Translations under genes and position numbers: made by a program | Assembly (NCBI GenBank): GCA_005408345.1 | Contig: SEMN01001271.1 | Location: 1-64,000, forward strand | Direction: 5' to 3' | From: Macquaria australasica | Lineage: Eukaryota; Chordata; Actinopteri; Centrarchiformes; Percichthyidae | DNA: 64,000 nucleotides | Notes under the pieces: model-generated | The model's database searches: none | What the model saw: the letters and a program-made list of their open reading frames with translations, nothing else | Told to the model about the DNA's origin: nothing | In this document: in pieces, positions 1 through 10,068 of the stretch | Position numbering within the stretch: position 1 is the stretch's first letter | How the letters are laid out: each line of letters opens with the position of its first letter

Positions 1-504
1 CCTCTGTTACTTTCTGCAGGTATTTCTGCCTCCGGAGCTGTAGAGTTGCAGCCACCTGCTGCCCCCGTGCTCCTGCTCTGCACCCGCTGCTGTTGTTGCT
101 CTTGTTATTAGTATTGCTATTATGATGTTGCTCTTAGTGTTGTTTCTGTTGGTGTTAACATCAATGCCATTACCACAACTATTGCTTTACATCCCTATGT
201 GGAACTGTATTGTGCTGCTGTATGTTCTTTCCTCCTGCTCTCTCTCTCCCGCTCCCCCCCTCCCCCTTCAACCCAACCGGTCGAGGCAGATGACCGCCCA
301 CCTAGAGCCTGGTTCTGCTCGAGGTTTCTACCTGTTAAAAGGGGGTTTTTCCTTGCCACTGTCGCATAGTGCTTGCTCATGGTGTGAACTGTTGGGTCTC
401 TGTAAATATAAAGAATCGGTCTAGACTTGCTCTACTCGAAAAAGTGCCCTGAGATAACTTTGTTATGATATGGCGCTATATAAATAAAACTAAATTGAAT
501 TGAA
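1..504 (+). mobile_element. L2-clade LINE 3' end, cut by window edge
   Basis: This is a 5'-truncated LINE 3' untranslated region. The same sequence recurs at 32214-32735 (+), 6538-7055 (-) and, in part, at 18290-18490 (+) and 59040-59330 (-). The end reads GGCGCTATATAAATAAA followed by a few TTGAA units, the usual tail of fish L2/CR1-type LINEs. Short open frames inside it (for example 122-424) are not genes. The tail directly abuts the endonuclease fragment that begins at 505. Assignment to L2 rests on the RT C-terminus that precedes the same 3' UTR at 59040-59890. Confidence 0.75.
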
Positions 505-1180
505 AAATTATCCAACTCACCACCAAGTGGTGATCAGTTGACAGCTCTGCCCCTCTCTTCACCCGAGTGTCCAAGACATACGGCCGCAGATCTGACGATA
601 TGACCACAAAGTCGATCATTGACCTGCGGCCTAAGGTGTTCTGGTACCAAGTACACTTATGAACCACCCTATGCTCAAACATGGTGTTCGTTATGGCCAG
701 TCCATGGCTAGCACAGAAGTCCAACAACAAAGCACCACATGGGTTCAGATCGGGGAGGCCATTCCTCCCAATCACCCCCCCTCCAGGTTTCACCATCATT
801 GCCCACATGGGCGTTGAAGTCCCCCAGCAGGACTATGGAGTCTCCAGGTGGTATCCCTTCCAGGACACCACCCAGGAACTCCAAGAAGGCCGGGTACTCC
901 GAACTGCTGTTTGGTGCATAAGCACAAACAACAGTCAGAGCCTTCATCTCAGCAACTTTCAGTTGCATCGAGGCGACCCTCTCGTTCCCTGGGGAAAACT
1001 CCAACACAGCGCCTCTCATCCTGGGCAACTCCGGAAAAGAAGAGAGTCCAGTCCTTCTCCAGGAGTTTGGTTCCAGATCCAGAGCTACGCGTAGAGGTGA
1101 GCCCAACTATATCTAGCTTGTACCGCTCCACCTCCCACACCAGCTCCGGCTCTTTCCCCGCCAGAGAGCATCATCATTAC
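505..1180 (-). pseudogene. LINE apurinic-type endonuclease fragment (RTE-like)
   Basis: Read right to left, three overlapping frames give one endonuclease domain: VWEVERYKLDIVGL near 1140, then YAPNSSSEYPAFLE and LLGDFNAHVG near 830, then MIDFVVISSDLRPYV and LSTDHHLVVSW near 540. GDFNAH and the TDHH near the end correspond to conserved catalytic segments of APE-type LINE endonucleases. The reading frame shifts at least twice (about 1100 and 790), so the copy is dead. No reverse transcriptase follows because the L2 tail begins at 504. RTE-like is my best guess; another APE-LINE clade is possible. Confidence 0.65.
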
Positions 1181-1252
1181 ATATTTTGTCTAAACAATTG
1201 TAGCTTCACAACTTTAGTTTAGTTTATTTTGACAGTAGTAAACTGTAAAGGT

Positions 1253-1253
<1 letters not shown>

Positions 1254-1286
<33 letters not shown>
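1254..1286. repeat. (AC)n microsatellite
   Basis: An uninterrupted AC dinucleotide run of about 33 bases. Confidence 0.95.
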
Positions 1287-1288
<2 letters not shown>

Positions 1289-1299
1289 CAGAGCCTCTC

Positions 1300-1400
1300 C
1301 TGCTGTCTCTCCTACGCTCCAGTCCCCTGCAGCTTTCTGTTCTGCTTCAATAGTTAGAGTTTGTGTTTTCTATTCACAAACCGAATTATGATTGCTGATT
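1300..1400 (-). pseudogene. LINE ORF1 fragment
   Basis: The minus strand reads IIIRFVNRKHKL then a stop, followed by LLKQNRKLQGTGA. The same coding block, at about 85% identity by eye, occurs at 3277-3352 inside a longer ORF1 remnant. It is a short relic of the same LINE ORF1 family. Confidence 0.5.
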
Positions 1401-1404
1401 GCCT

Positions 1405-1640
1405 TGAGAGGACTCCTGTGTAGTCGTGGCTTGGTAAAAAGGCTCTGCTGTCAGTGTATTTTTCCTTTGAGGTCAGCGATGATAGCAGCTCCGGTGTACA
1501 TGTCATATTTGTCTTTGTGCGTGGTGTTGTAGTGGCGAATGAAGTTGCAATCCTTGGCTGATTTTGTTTCCAGGCACACTAAACACATGGGTTTGCCTTT
1601 GAATTCCGTAAAAAGATAATGTTTCCCATCTTGCCTAGAA
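1405..1640 (-). pseudogene. hAT/ZBED-type zinc-finger fragment
   Basis: The minus strand encodes LFTEFKGKPMCLVCLETKS, then DCNFIRHYNTTHKDKY, then a stop before QQSLF. CLVC with HYNTTH forms a C2H2-like BED-type finger, as found at the N-terminus of hAT-derived proteins such as the GTF2IRD2/ZBED group. No transposase core follows, so this is an isolated fragment. It could derive from the same family as the remnant at 28140-29750, but nothing here proves that. Confidence 0.5.
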
Positions 1641-2570
1641 GAAACGGTTCTCTTGGTCGCTCATGTCTCTCTTCATTGAGTGTCGTTCTGGAAAATGCTG
1701 CAAGACTAGCATGTGCAAGCAGTTGCTTAGCTACAGGCCTCTTGTGTTTGGAGGGAGTGCCCTCTGTCAGTGGACAGTATAATTACAATTGGGATCCGGT
1801 TCAAATGTGGTCAAATGACCTGCTTGCTTCCATTGCCTCATTCAAATGACAGCAAACACGAGTCCTTCCATGGAGTGACTGACAATACACTGTACAGATC
1901 TTCACTTTTGTACACTCCTCTCACCCCTCCTTTTTCTCCTCCTGTTGTGGAACCTAATACATGGCACCACCCGTTGATTTTGACCTGATGGACAGGTTGT
2001 TTTCCCACGTCTCGGTCCTGACATCATCATATTTGTGTTTGCCAAATTCTCGTCATCCAATAACTAATTGTGTCATACTCTAGATTTTCTGCCAATTCTC
2101 ATAGGCCCAATATTTCAGATTAAATACATACTGACTGTGGATAACTGCGTCATATTCTAGAGTCTCTTCCAATTCCCAATGTTTCAGATCAGTAAATAAT
2201 AGCATCTGACTGCAGCTGCTCTTGTCTTTAAAAAAAGAAACAGGGTACACTTGGTGCTTGTATTGTCCATTATTCCTCCAGCCGTCGCCTCCTTCACTAT
2301 GCTGACTCATCTTGTACTGTTTGATACATTTTCTGTGTGTGTGTGCTACATTAAGCTGTGACCTCTCTGACTTGGTCCTACTTACAGTGTAGAACTGATT
2401 TTTCTCCTAACCATTATCAATATGATTAACTTTGATTGACTTATACATAATACTGTAATATTGATTATGACTTATTTGACCTCTCTGACCTTACCCTGCA
2501 ATGATTCAATACTGATTCAGCATTATACATCAATATTATACCACATTTGGTGAATAAAATTTCCCACAAC
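1641..2570. other. intergenic, nothing recognised
   Basis: AT-rich unique-looking sequence downstream of the host gene. No supported exon, RNA gene or clear repeat was seen. The open frames here are short and carry no recognisable motif. Confidence 0.5.
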
Positions 2571-2882
2571 GGCTCCAAATTCTCGACCCTCTCAGTTTTT
2601 TATGTTTTCGCCATTTCATCAATACTAAAATGCAACTGTAGCAAGTAACTCACTATCACTATCGTCATTCATATTTTAAGATGCTACAAATTATATCCAG
2701 CTGCAAAAAACGCCTGAAAAGCTGGCAGTTACAACAGAAGCACAAAGAGTCGTTGCTACGGAAACAATACGCCGTCTCATCTAGTCGCTTTGGTGTAAAC
2801 CGGCAGGTTTCAGAACGTTACAGACTGGCACGTTGCACGTAGTTTCAACTCGTCGCGAGTCTTTGGTCTGAACTGGCCTTTA
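2571..2882 (+). repeat. right part of a dispersed TIR element (copy 2)
   Basis: This stretch is colinear with 45008-45332, the right half of the TIR element at 44576-45332. It includes the same terminal segment ending CTGAACTGGCCTTTA. The left end is missing, so it is a truncated non-autonomous DNA element. Confidence 0.75.
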
Positions 2883-2984
2883 GAAGGGATTGTAACCTTT
2901 GGGTTCAGGCCCGCTGCCTTGTCAAGGCCCGGCCCCGAGGGCTCTGTCACCTGAACTAGAGTCTCAGTTAAAGACAGCTAAGAA

Positions 2985-3767
2985 AAGGTCTGCCCACACC
3001 AGGTGAACATCTCTCTCGTCCACACCTCGTTCTCATCTGTGTGTGTGTACACACACACATACATACATACATACATACATACACATATATATATATATAT
3101 ATAAATAAATAAAGCACAGCCACATTGACCAGCGTCCTGCCAGCACCCCCGACACGGGGGAAGGTGCGAGGGCCCGTTCATCGCTGCTTGCAGCTTTAAT
3201 TTGTTTTGCTTTTTCAAGATTTGTGTGTGTCTGGTAAAATCAGCATTTTTCTTAGTAAGGTGCTCATTCAGGCACGCTCCAGTCCCCTGCAGCTTTCTGG
3301 CCTGCTTCAATAGAGTTTGTGTTTTCTGTTCACAAACCAAATTATGATTGCTGGCTTCACTTTGATGTTTTTCAAGAAGAGTGGCAATCCACAATGTTTC
3401 TATTTTGGATGGGCATTTCTTTACGACCTGTTTTTCCAATGAGGGAAACTCACTTTGTGGGGAATCTTCACCTTGTTTGTCTCCAACTGTAGCCCTGGCA
3501 TAGGTTCAGTGTGTGGTTTCTAATCCACTGATCAAATTGTCTATGCGTGAATATTGTTCCATATCATCGACTCTGTGTTCCAGGTCTTCGATCCTCCTAT
3601 CTTTCTTTTTGATTAGGATTTTCAGCTGACGCACCTTTTCCTTTAGCTCAAGTAAATTCACTTGTTATTCAGCCACTTTGCTTATTTCCTCTGACATGAA
3701 GTTTAGAGATTGCTTTGATCTCCACATCCTCCTCTTGCATTGCAACTGTCACTTTTTTAGGTGGCAT
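2985..3767 (-). pseudogene. LINE ORF1 remnant (L1/Tx1-like coiled-coil protein)
   Basis: The reading starts at an ATG at 3767-3765 (MPPKKVTVAMQEEDVEIK) and runs leftward through broken frames. Recognisable pieces are a coiled-coil segment near 3600-3540 and the block EQKTQTLLKQARKLQGTG followed by LNEHLTKKNADF near 3330-3230. These fit the RNA-binding ORF1 protein of L1-type fish LINEs (known family; inferred here). Frameshifts and stops interrupt it several times. The last codons run through a microsatellite and give only low-complexity Ile/Tyr/Cys/Val. Confidence 0.55.
3039..3112. repeat. compound microsatellite (TG)n-(AC)n-(ATAC)n-(AT)n-(AAAT)n
   Basis: Adjacent short runs of GT, AC, CATA, TA and AAAT units. 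Confidence 0.95.
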
Positions 3768-3870
3768 TCTGCTTTCAAGGAGGCTAGTGAAACTGCGAGA
3801 AAAGTACAAATGTACAAACTTTTACACCACTCTGAGATTTTGAGTCTCGCGCTGACTCTGAAACTGGGGT

Positions 3871-5984
3871 TAGTGTGTCTTTGATCCCTCAACATCACAG
3901 TCTCTGTCATTTCTGTACTCGGGTATTCTGGTTATGACTGTCCTTATATAACCTACAGTGCACTCTTTAGGCTTGCATCAACATTAGTAATGCAATTTAG
4001 ATGTTTTACAGCTGAATAGCTCTGCATTAAGAAAATAAAACAAGCTTGTTTCCTATAATATTTTCTTTAGTGTTTTCTATAATATCCATACAGAGAGATT
4101 GGTACACAGCATGGACAACACCTCACCAATAAAGTGAAAGAGGTCTCCTTCACTATTAAGCATAGATGGTACCCAAGCACTGTCCTCATATCAGAAAGCA
4201 ATATAGCTTTTGTTATATAGAAGCTGAGTCCACACAACACGTGTCCATTAACTGTCTGCATACTGAGAAATCCTAGAAAGTTTTGGAAAACTGCTTTGCA
4301 GTGCCAATATATACATTGAGGATGTCCATATTCTGTTCTACTCTCAAAAATTCATTTAATTGTAAATCTTTACATCATTCTTGGCAAATTCTTTATTTCT
4401 TTATTCATAAGAGATGCCTCAAGAACAAGCCTACTTTGAGGGTGTTTGTAACCTTTAGACTGCATCAGAAACAAATGTCTGGCCATCTCTTTTTTTAAAA
4501 TTCTTTACCATTATTTATTGTCTCAATTCATATATCATATTATTCTTTTATATTTTTTTTTACAATATAAGAAATTGTTGTGTCCTGATTTATGTTATTA
4601 TGGTGTCTTATGATTATTGTTGTCATTATATTGTTATGACTGTTTATTCTGGATATCTTGCAATTTTTTTACAATAAAGACGCCCCCAGCTGGTGAACGC
4701 CTAGCTCACCTATGCCTAAAAATGGTCCTGTTGATAATTTTAAAGCAGTTTTCCATTTATATCTATTCCATCTTTTTTATTTTGTCGGTTACTTTTTCTA
4801 ATCTGAATTTTATGGTACATCTTCTATGTCCATTTTATTGTTTGTTTATTCTCATGTCCTCAATAAACAGATCTCGCAAATTAAAGGAAGATAAATATGT
4901 CGTGTTATAATCTGTCCATCCAGCAGGCTACTGACTTCAGCCTAAACAAAGCAAAGTGAAATAAACACACAAATCACTGGCATCATTAGATCCATTAAAT
5001 TTCATTAGGTACTATCTTTGCAGGAACTGTTCCAGTGTAATACAATCAATACTGAATTTCTGAACCACCTCCAGAAGCAATACCAAGACAGTGTGGGAGT
5101 GTGGGACATTTTCTTTTCCTCTGATCTCACACTATTTATACCACGATATTTTAGCCTACATTTCAATTTGTAATTAAAGACAAAAGAAGAAAGTCCAAAT
5201 ACACACAATAACATGAATTTGACCACTATACAGAATTTAAAGTTTGTTCTGATCGAATGTGATCATTAAATCTGTGAAACTATCAGTGATCAGCAAATTA
5301 ATTAATTAATAAACTGCATGATCCTCTTACCTGTCAGACTCAACGAGTGTGTGTGTGTCATGGAAGCAGCTGAGTGGAGGATGACTCTGGATCAGTTTGT
5401 TGAGGCAGTGTTGACCTGCAGAAAGACGGCAGCTCACACAGCTACTGGAGCAAACCACACTATAAATAAATAAATAAAGCACAGGACTATGGAAGCCAAG
5501 ACCAAGAGCTTGCCTGCGTGAACACACGTCTCTCTCTCTCATATTATTGCAGCCTTTCCATCATTATTACTTCTATATAAAGGCCAATAAGGCGGGCATA
5601 TGTGCATATTTTTCTCATGATGTGAAAAATACATGACATACATGAATTTCAGTTTTAGGAGTAATTGTAATTACAGCTTTGGTTGACTTTCTCTAAAAAT
5701 GTTTGGTTGCTCTTACTTTCAGTGTTACAGTTGCCATTGAAATATTGACATATTAGCAGATGACTATGACCTATTGGTTTGAGTTATTTGCTGCTACACA
5801 CACAATTCCGCTATAACCCTGTAAAGTTAATTTACCCTAATCACATAATATGGAAAACAGTGTAGTGTGCCACCTGCTGCTTAGTAGGCTTCATTACTTC
5901 AATTTGGGCTTAAACAAAAGACTTATTTTGCATGAACCAAAGCATTTCAAACTCCTTCAAACAACTGTCTCAGACCCTGTAACC
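3871..5984. other. intergenic, nothing recognised
   Basis: AT-rich sequence with short AATT and AAAT runs near 5297-5312 and 5462-5477. No supported exon or named repeat was found. Confidence 0.45.
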
Positions 5985-6537
5985 CCAACCCCCTTCAATG
6001 CAAGAAACCTTAAATAGGGCCCGCTACTTGGCTGCTGATATCGTTTTTTCAGTGATGGTCATAAAGCAATCCTGTCCCATGTGTATTTTAAATGTAAATG
6101 CATTTGTTACATCTAGGCAGGATTATTGCAACTCCGTTATCTGGCTGCCCCTTAAGACTCTCCAGCTGATCCAGAATGCTGCCGCATGTTTATTAACAAG
6201 AACCAGGAAAAGGGATCATATTTCTCCAATATTAGCTTCTCTACACTGGCTCCCTGTAAAATCCAGAATAGAATTTAAAATCCTTCTCCTCACCTTCAAA
6301 GCCCTTAATGGTCAGGCACCATCATATCTTAAAGAGCTCATAGTACCCTATTACCCCACTAGAGCTCTGCACTCCCAAAATGCAGGGTCCCTTGTGGTTC
6401 CTAGAGTCTCTAAAAGTAGAATGGGAACCAGAGCCTTCAGCTATCAAGCTCCTCTCCTGTGGAACAAGCTTCCAGTTTGTGTACGGGAGGCAGACACCCT
6501 CCTCACATTTAATAATAGGCTTAAGACTTTCCTCTTT
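5985..6537 (+). pseudogene. L2-clade LINE reverse transcriptase C-terminus
   Basis: The frame beginning near 5998 gives the C-terminal part of ORF2: LQLIQNAAACLLTRTRKRDH, ILASLHWLPVKSRIEFKIL, LLLTFKALNGQAPSYLKEL and LLWNKLPVCVREADT. These are hallmark blocks of the L2/CR1 C-terminal region after the RT core. The copy lacks everything upstream (5' truncation). It is interrupted at 6537, within the codons after LKTFLF, by an inverted copy of its own family's 3' UTR. It resumes at 7056. Confidence 0.8.
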
Positions 6538-7055
6538 CAATTAAATTCAGTTTTATTTATATAGCGCCATATCATAACAAAGTTATCTCAGGGCACTTTT
6601 TCGAATAGAGCAAGTCTAGACTGACTCTTTATATTTACAGAGACCCAATAGTTCCCACCATGAGCAAGCACTATGCGACAGTGGCAAGGAAAAACTCCCT
6701 TTTAACAGGTAGAAACCTCGAGCAGAACCAGGCTCTAGGTGGGCGGTCATCTGCCTCGACCGGTTGGGTTGAAGGGGGAGGGGGGGGAGCGGGAGAGAGA
6801 GAGCAGGAGGAAAGAGAACATACAGCAGCACAATACAGTTCCACATAGGGATGCAAAGCAACAGCTGTGGTAATGGCATTGATGTCAACACCAACAGAAA
6901 CAACACTAAGAGCAACATTATAATAGCAATACTAATAATAAGAGCAACAACAGTAACAGCAGCAGCGGGTGCAGAGCAGGAGCACGGGGGCAGTAGGCGG
7001 CCGCAACCACAGACCCAGACCCAACAGCTCCGGAGGCAGAAATACCTGCAGAAAG
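6538..7055 (-). mobile_element. L2 3' UTR inserted in reverse inside another L2
   Basis: This is the reverse complement of the L2 3' UTR seen at 1-504, with its tail at 6538 and its truncated 5' end at 7055. The flanking L2 reads CTTT on both sides (6534-6537 and 7056-7059), a short target duplication. It contains many GCA-rich and AG-rich simple stretches. Confidence 0.75.
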
Positions 7056-7275
7056 CTTTGATAAAGCTTATAGTAGGGCTGACTCAGGTGACCCCTGAGC
7101 CACCCCTTAGCTATGCTGCTATAGGCCTAGACTGCCGGGAGACTTCCTATGATGCACTGAGCTCCCTCTCCATCTGTAAATATAAAGAGTCGGTCTAGAC
7201 CTGCTCTATACGAAAAAGTACCCTGAGATAACCATGTTATGATATGGCGCTATATAAATAAAAACTGAAACTGAA
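7056..7275 (+). mobile_element. L2-clade LINE 3' end, continuation
   Basis: This continues the L2 copy that begins at 5985: TTTGATAAAGCTTATAGTAG, then a 3' UTR and the tail GGCGCTATATAAATAAA. The matching uninterrupted junction is visible on the minus strand at 59320-59360. Confidence 0.75.
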
Positions 7276-9160
7276 TTAAATTTGTGAACAGACTGCTATT
7301 AATAGCAGTTACTCTTCTAAGTGTTCATTCCTTATCTGTACTAAAGTGAAATTAATACTTTTTAGAATTTCTACTTTAATAGGTTTAATAGACCCAAGCT
7401 GAAGCTGGCCAGTTTCCTGTTTGTGGAGTACTTCTTTTATCCCCACCAATTCCTGCTATGCTAACCTTAAATCAACTCTTTGTAGTTTAGGTCGATGCTG
7501 ATAGGGGAAATGTTCTAGGCTACTGTATTTAGGTGTGGTTACTTGCGTTGAACAGTTGAAATTCTATCTTCAGAAATCTTTATTTGCCACAGGAAAATAG
7601 GAATTTCAGTTCATGGAAATATAACTTTACAGAGAAAGGTTAGTCCACGTAAAACATTATTTAAAAAAAAAAGTAATTAATGACTAAATGACTGCTGCTG
7701 CCTTCTGACTTAAATGGCATCTGCTACAAATAATTTTTGAAAGATCACACTATTACATCACACAGCTAAATAAATGTTAGGTTCCACGTGATGATACAAA
7801 CAACAAAATCAACACTTAAACTGATATTGATGACATAATGTATAATGTTGACTAAATAATATCACATTATTAAAAACAACATTAACATGACTGACGACGT
7901 TGGCTACATGATGACTTGAGAAAACCGTCTTCTCTACTGTGATGCTCAAGTTCACAAAGTCAGTCAAAAGTGTAACACATGTGAGGGGATTATATATTAG
8001 ATGTACATTAACACCCACAGGTCTCCATGTTAAAATCTCTACATATAAAATGTATATTAAAAAAGAACATGTTAATATTAAGACCTGAGTTCTGTAGATA
8101 TTGGCAATATTTTGTTTTCTAAAAAAGCCTATACAGAATTTCTGGTTCTTTTGTAGACAAATTTCACAAATTTAAAAAAGACCAATACATTTTATTTTAC
8201 CATATTTCTAATTGGATCTTGTTGCATGGTTCTGAGTAAAAAACAAAAACAAGGGACTGAAAACATTATCTTCAGCCACTACATTACACAATGCAAACTA
8301 CACATTCACATTTTTAATTAAGTATAAGAAAATATTTACAATATAAAAATATTAATTCACCACTTGTATGAATTCTTATTAAAATGCAAATTATGGCTTT
8401 TTAAGAAACAGTCAAAAGAAATCCAATGTGGTCCCATTACATTTTGTTCATGTGTATTTGTGAGCAGACTTCAATGAACCCTGTTCCTTGAGTGTCCTAC
8501 TCTGTTTTTGATCAAACTTGGTGTTTTAAATTAAAAATATAATTGATGTTCACATACAGTGAAAAGGCAAAACATTTTGCAAAGATTCTGACTAACAAAT
8601 ATGGACTTGGAAAAATAATAGACCTTCAATGTGCAGCCTTAAAATATTTTTCTTAGGTTTGGGTAGACTTAATACAGCTGTGGCACACTGTCAAAATATT
8701 ACTGATTACTGATTAGGAATGTGTGCTTGCATGTATTTGGTTGGCCAAAGCAGTGTGTTGGTGAATGATGTCGCATTTGCAGTTGCAGCAAAAGTTGAGC
8801 CAGATTCAACTTATTTGCTTGATGACTGTTTTTTGCTAAAGGCTCTGCGTCACCACCCCCCTGGGCCCCATGCAGTGCTCTCATAGAGTCTGCTCCAATT
8901 CTATGCTCTTTTGAAGCCACATTGTGTAGAATTTGTAAGTCATTATAGAGTATGTCAAATGATCAGAAAAATTTGTGAAATCCTGGTGAAAACAGGTGCA
9001 ACACACAGTGTCCCCATGTCAGATCCGTGGTGAAGGAAGAAGGGAGGCCAAAGTTTAAGGCTACATTTTTTAATTGTAGACATAGTGGCTTTAACGCAAG
9101 ACTATATAACTTTTGCACAGTGGCCACTGTGGTCACAAGTAATGCCATTTATTATATATA
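7276..9160. other. intergenic downstream of the FAM169-family gene
   Basis: AT-rich with no recognisable exon. TTTATT (minus-strand AATAAA) occurs at about 7578, 8191 and 9145. These are candidate polyadenylation signals for the host gene, but none can be chosen from sequence alone. Confidence 0.4.
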
Positions 9161-9220
9161 GCCACTTATCCTTTGCAGGGTCATGGGGGGCTGGAGCCTA
9201 TCCCAGCTCACAGGTTACAG
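9161..9220. repeat. short dispersed fish repeat fragment
   Basis: GCCACTTATCCTTTGCAGGG followed by TGGAGCCTATCCCAGCT is a phrase I recognise as common across fish genomes. The copy is only about 60 bases and its parent family is not determined. Confidence 0.4.
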
Positions 9221-9291
9221 GATAATGGTAAATGCTAAAATGTAGTGCAACAGTAGCACAAGTAGCGAAGAGTCAAAGTCAGTGAGCTGAC

Positions 9292-9762
9292 TTAAAGGTT
9301 GGGTAGGCAGTATTGTTATGGAGTCATTGGCCAACAAATCCATATTAACCATGCAGCATATTGTAATTCAAGTGGTCTGAGAGCAAACCTCTACTTCAGC
9401 CCCTCCTCTTGGCTGTTTTCAGGCTTCAGAAAATCTAGCCCATGACGGGAGACTTTAGCCAATCACAGGTTATTTCAGAGAGACTGTGCGTTTGTATTGA
9501 CTGTTCTACAAATGCAGACGCGCGTACACGTCCCTTCAGATGGTGAAAGCCTGATTTAATGGCGGAAAATCCTGCCGAAAATCCTGCAACTTTCCAATAC
9601 CTCCTTTGCCTGCAGCAACATGTCCCTCCACACGGAGCTTCGGGCTCATTAGCTCAAGTTGTGGGTTTGGTGGGAGGGGCTTAGCGGAGTGATACGAGGC
9701 AACAGAGAGAGAGGCGGAAGGTTTTTCTTAGGTTGCACAGATTTTGCCTAACCCAGCTTTAA
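9292..9762. mobile_element. MITE-like element with imperfect TIRs
   Basis: The left end TTAAAGGTTGGGTAGGCA pairs with the right end TGCCTAACCCAGCTTTAA in inverted orientation (a few mismatches). The 470-bp interior encodes no transposase. TTAA sits at both outer edges. It lies 307 bases past the stop codon of the host gene, so it may be part of its 3' UTR. Confidence 0.6.
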
Positions 9763-10068
9763 TATCTACAGTATCAAAAGTTTGCATCAGCCAACGTTAA
9801 CTACCATAAGCTTTGTTTCTTGAAAGAAACATTTCAAGAGGAAGAATTTGATTTCTTCTTTCAAAGGTTACATAGTCTTGCTTTAAATCAAGATGAAAAA
9901 CGCACAGAAGTTTGTCAGTCTACATTAAGAGTGAGCACACTTCAAAAGGCCTCAGACATTAAATATGAAAAGCCTTTTTTTCTTTTTTAGCATTTTCCCA
10001 GTTTTGTGACTGCACACTACTACGTCATACATTTTTTTGTCAATGTCAATCATAGTATTCAGAATATC

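Noticed and set aside
2978..3120. Protein-coding tail of Ile/Tyr/Cys/Val after the ORF1 remnant
   Set aside because: It is only a microsatellite translated in frame.
5327..5542. Possible coding exon near the GTGTGTGTGTGTCATGG stretch
   Set aside because: No consistent splice phase, no recognised motif, and the frame includes simple repeats.
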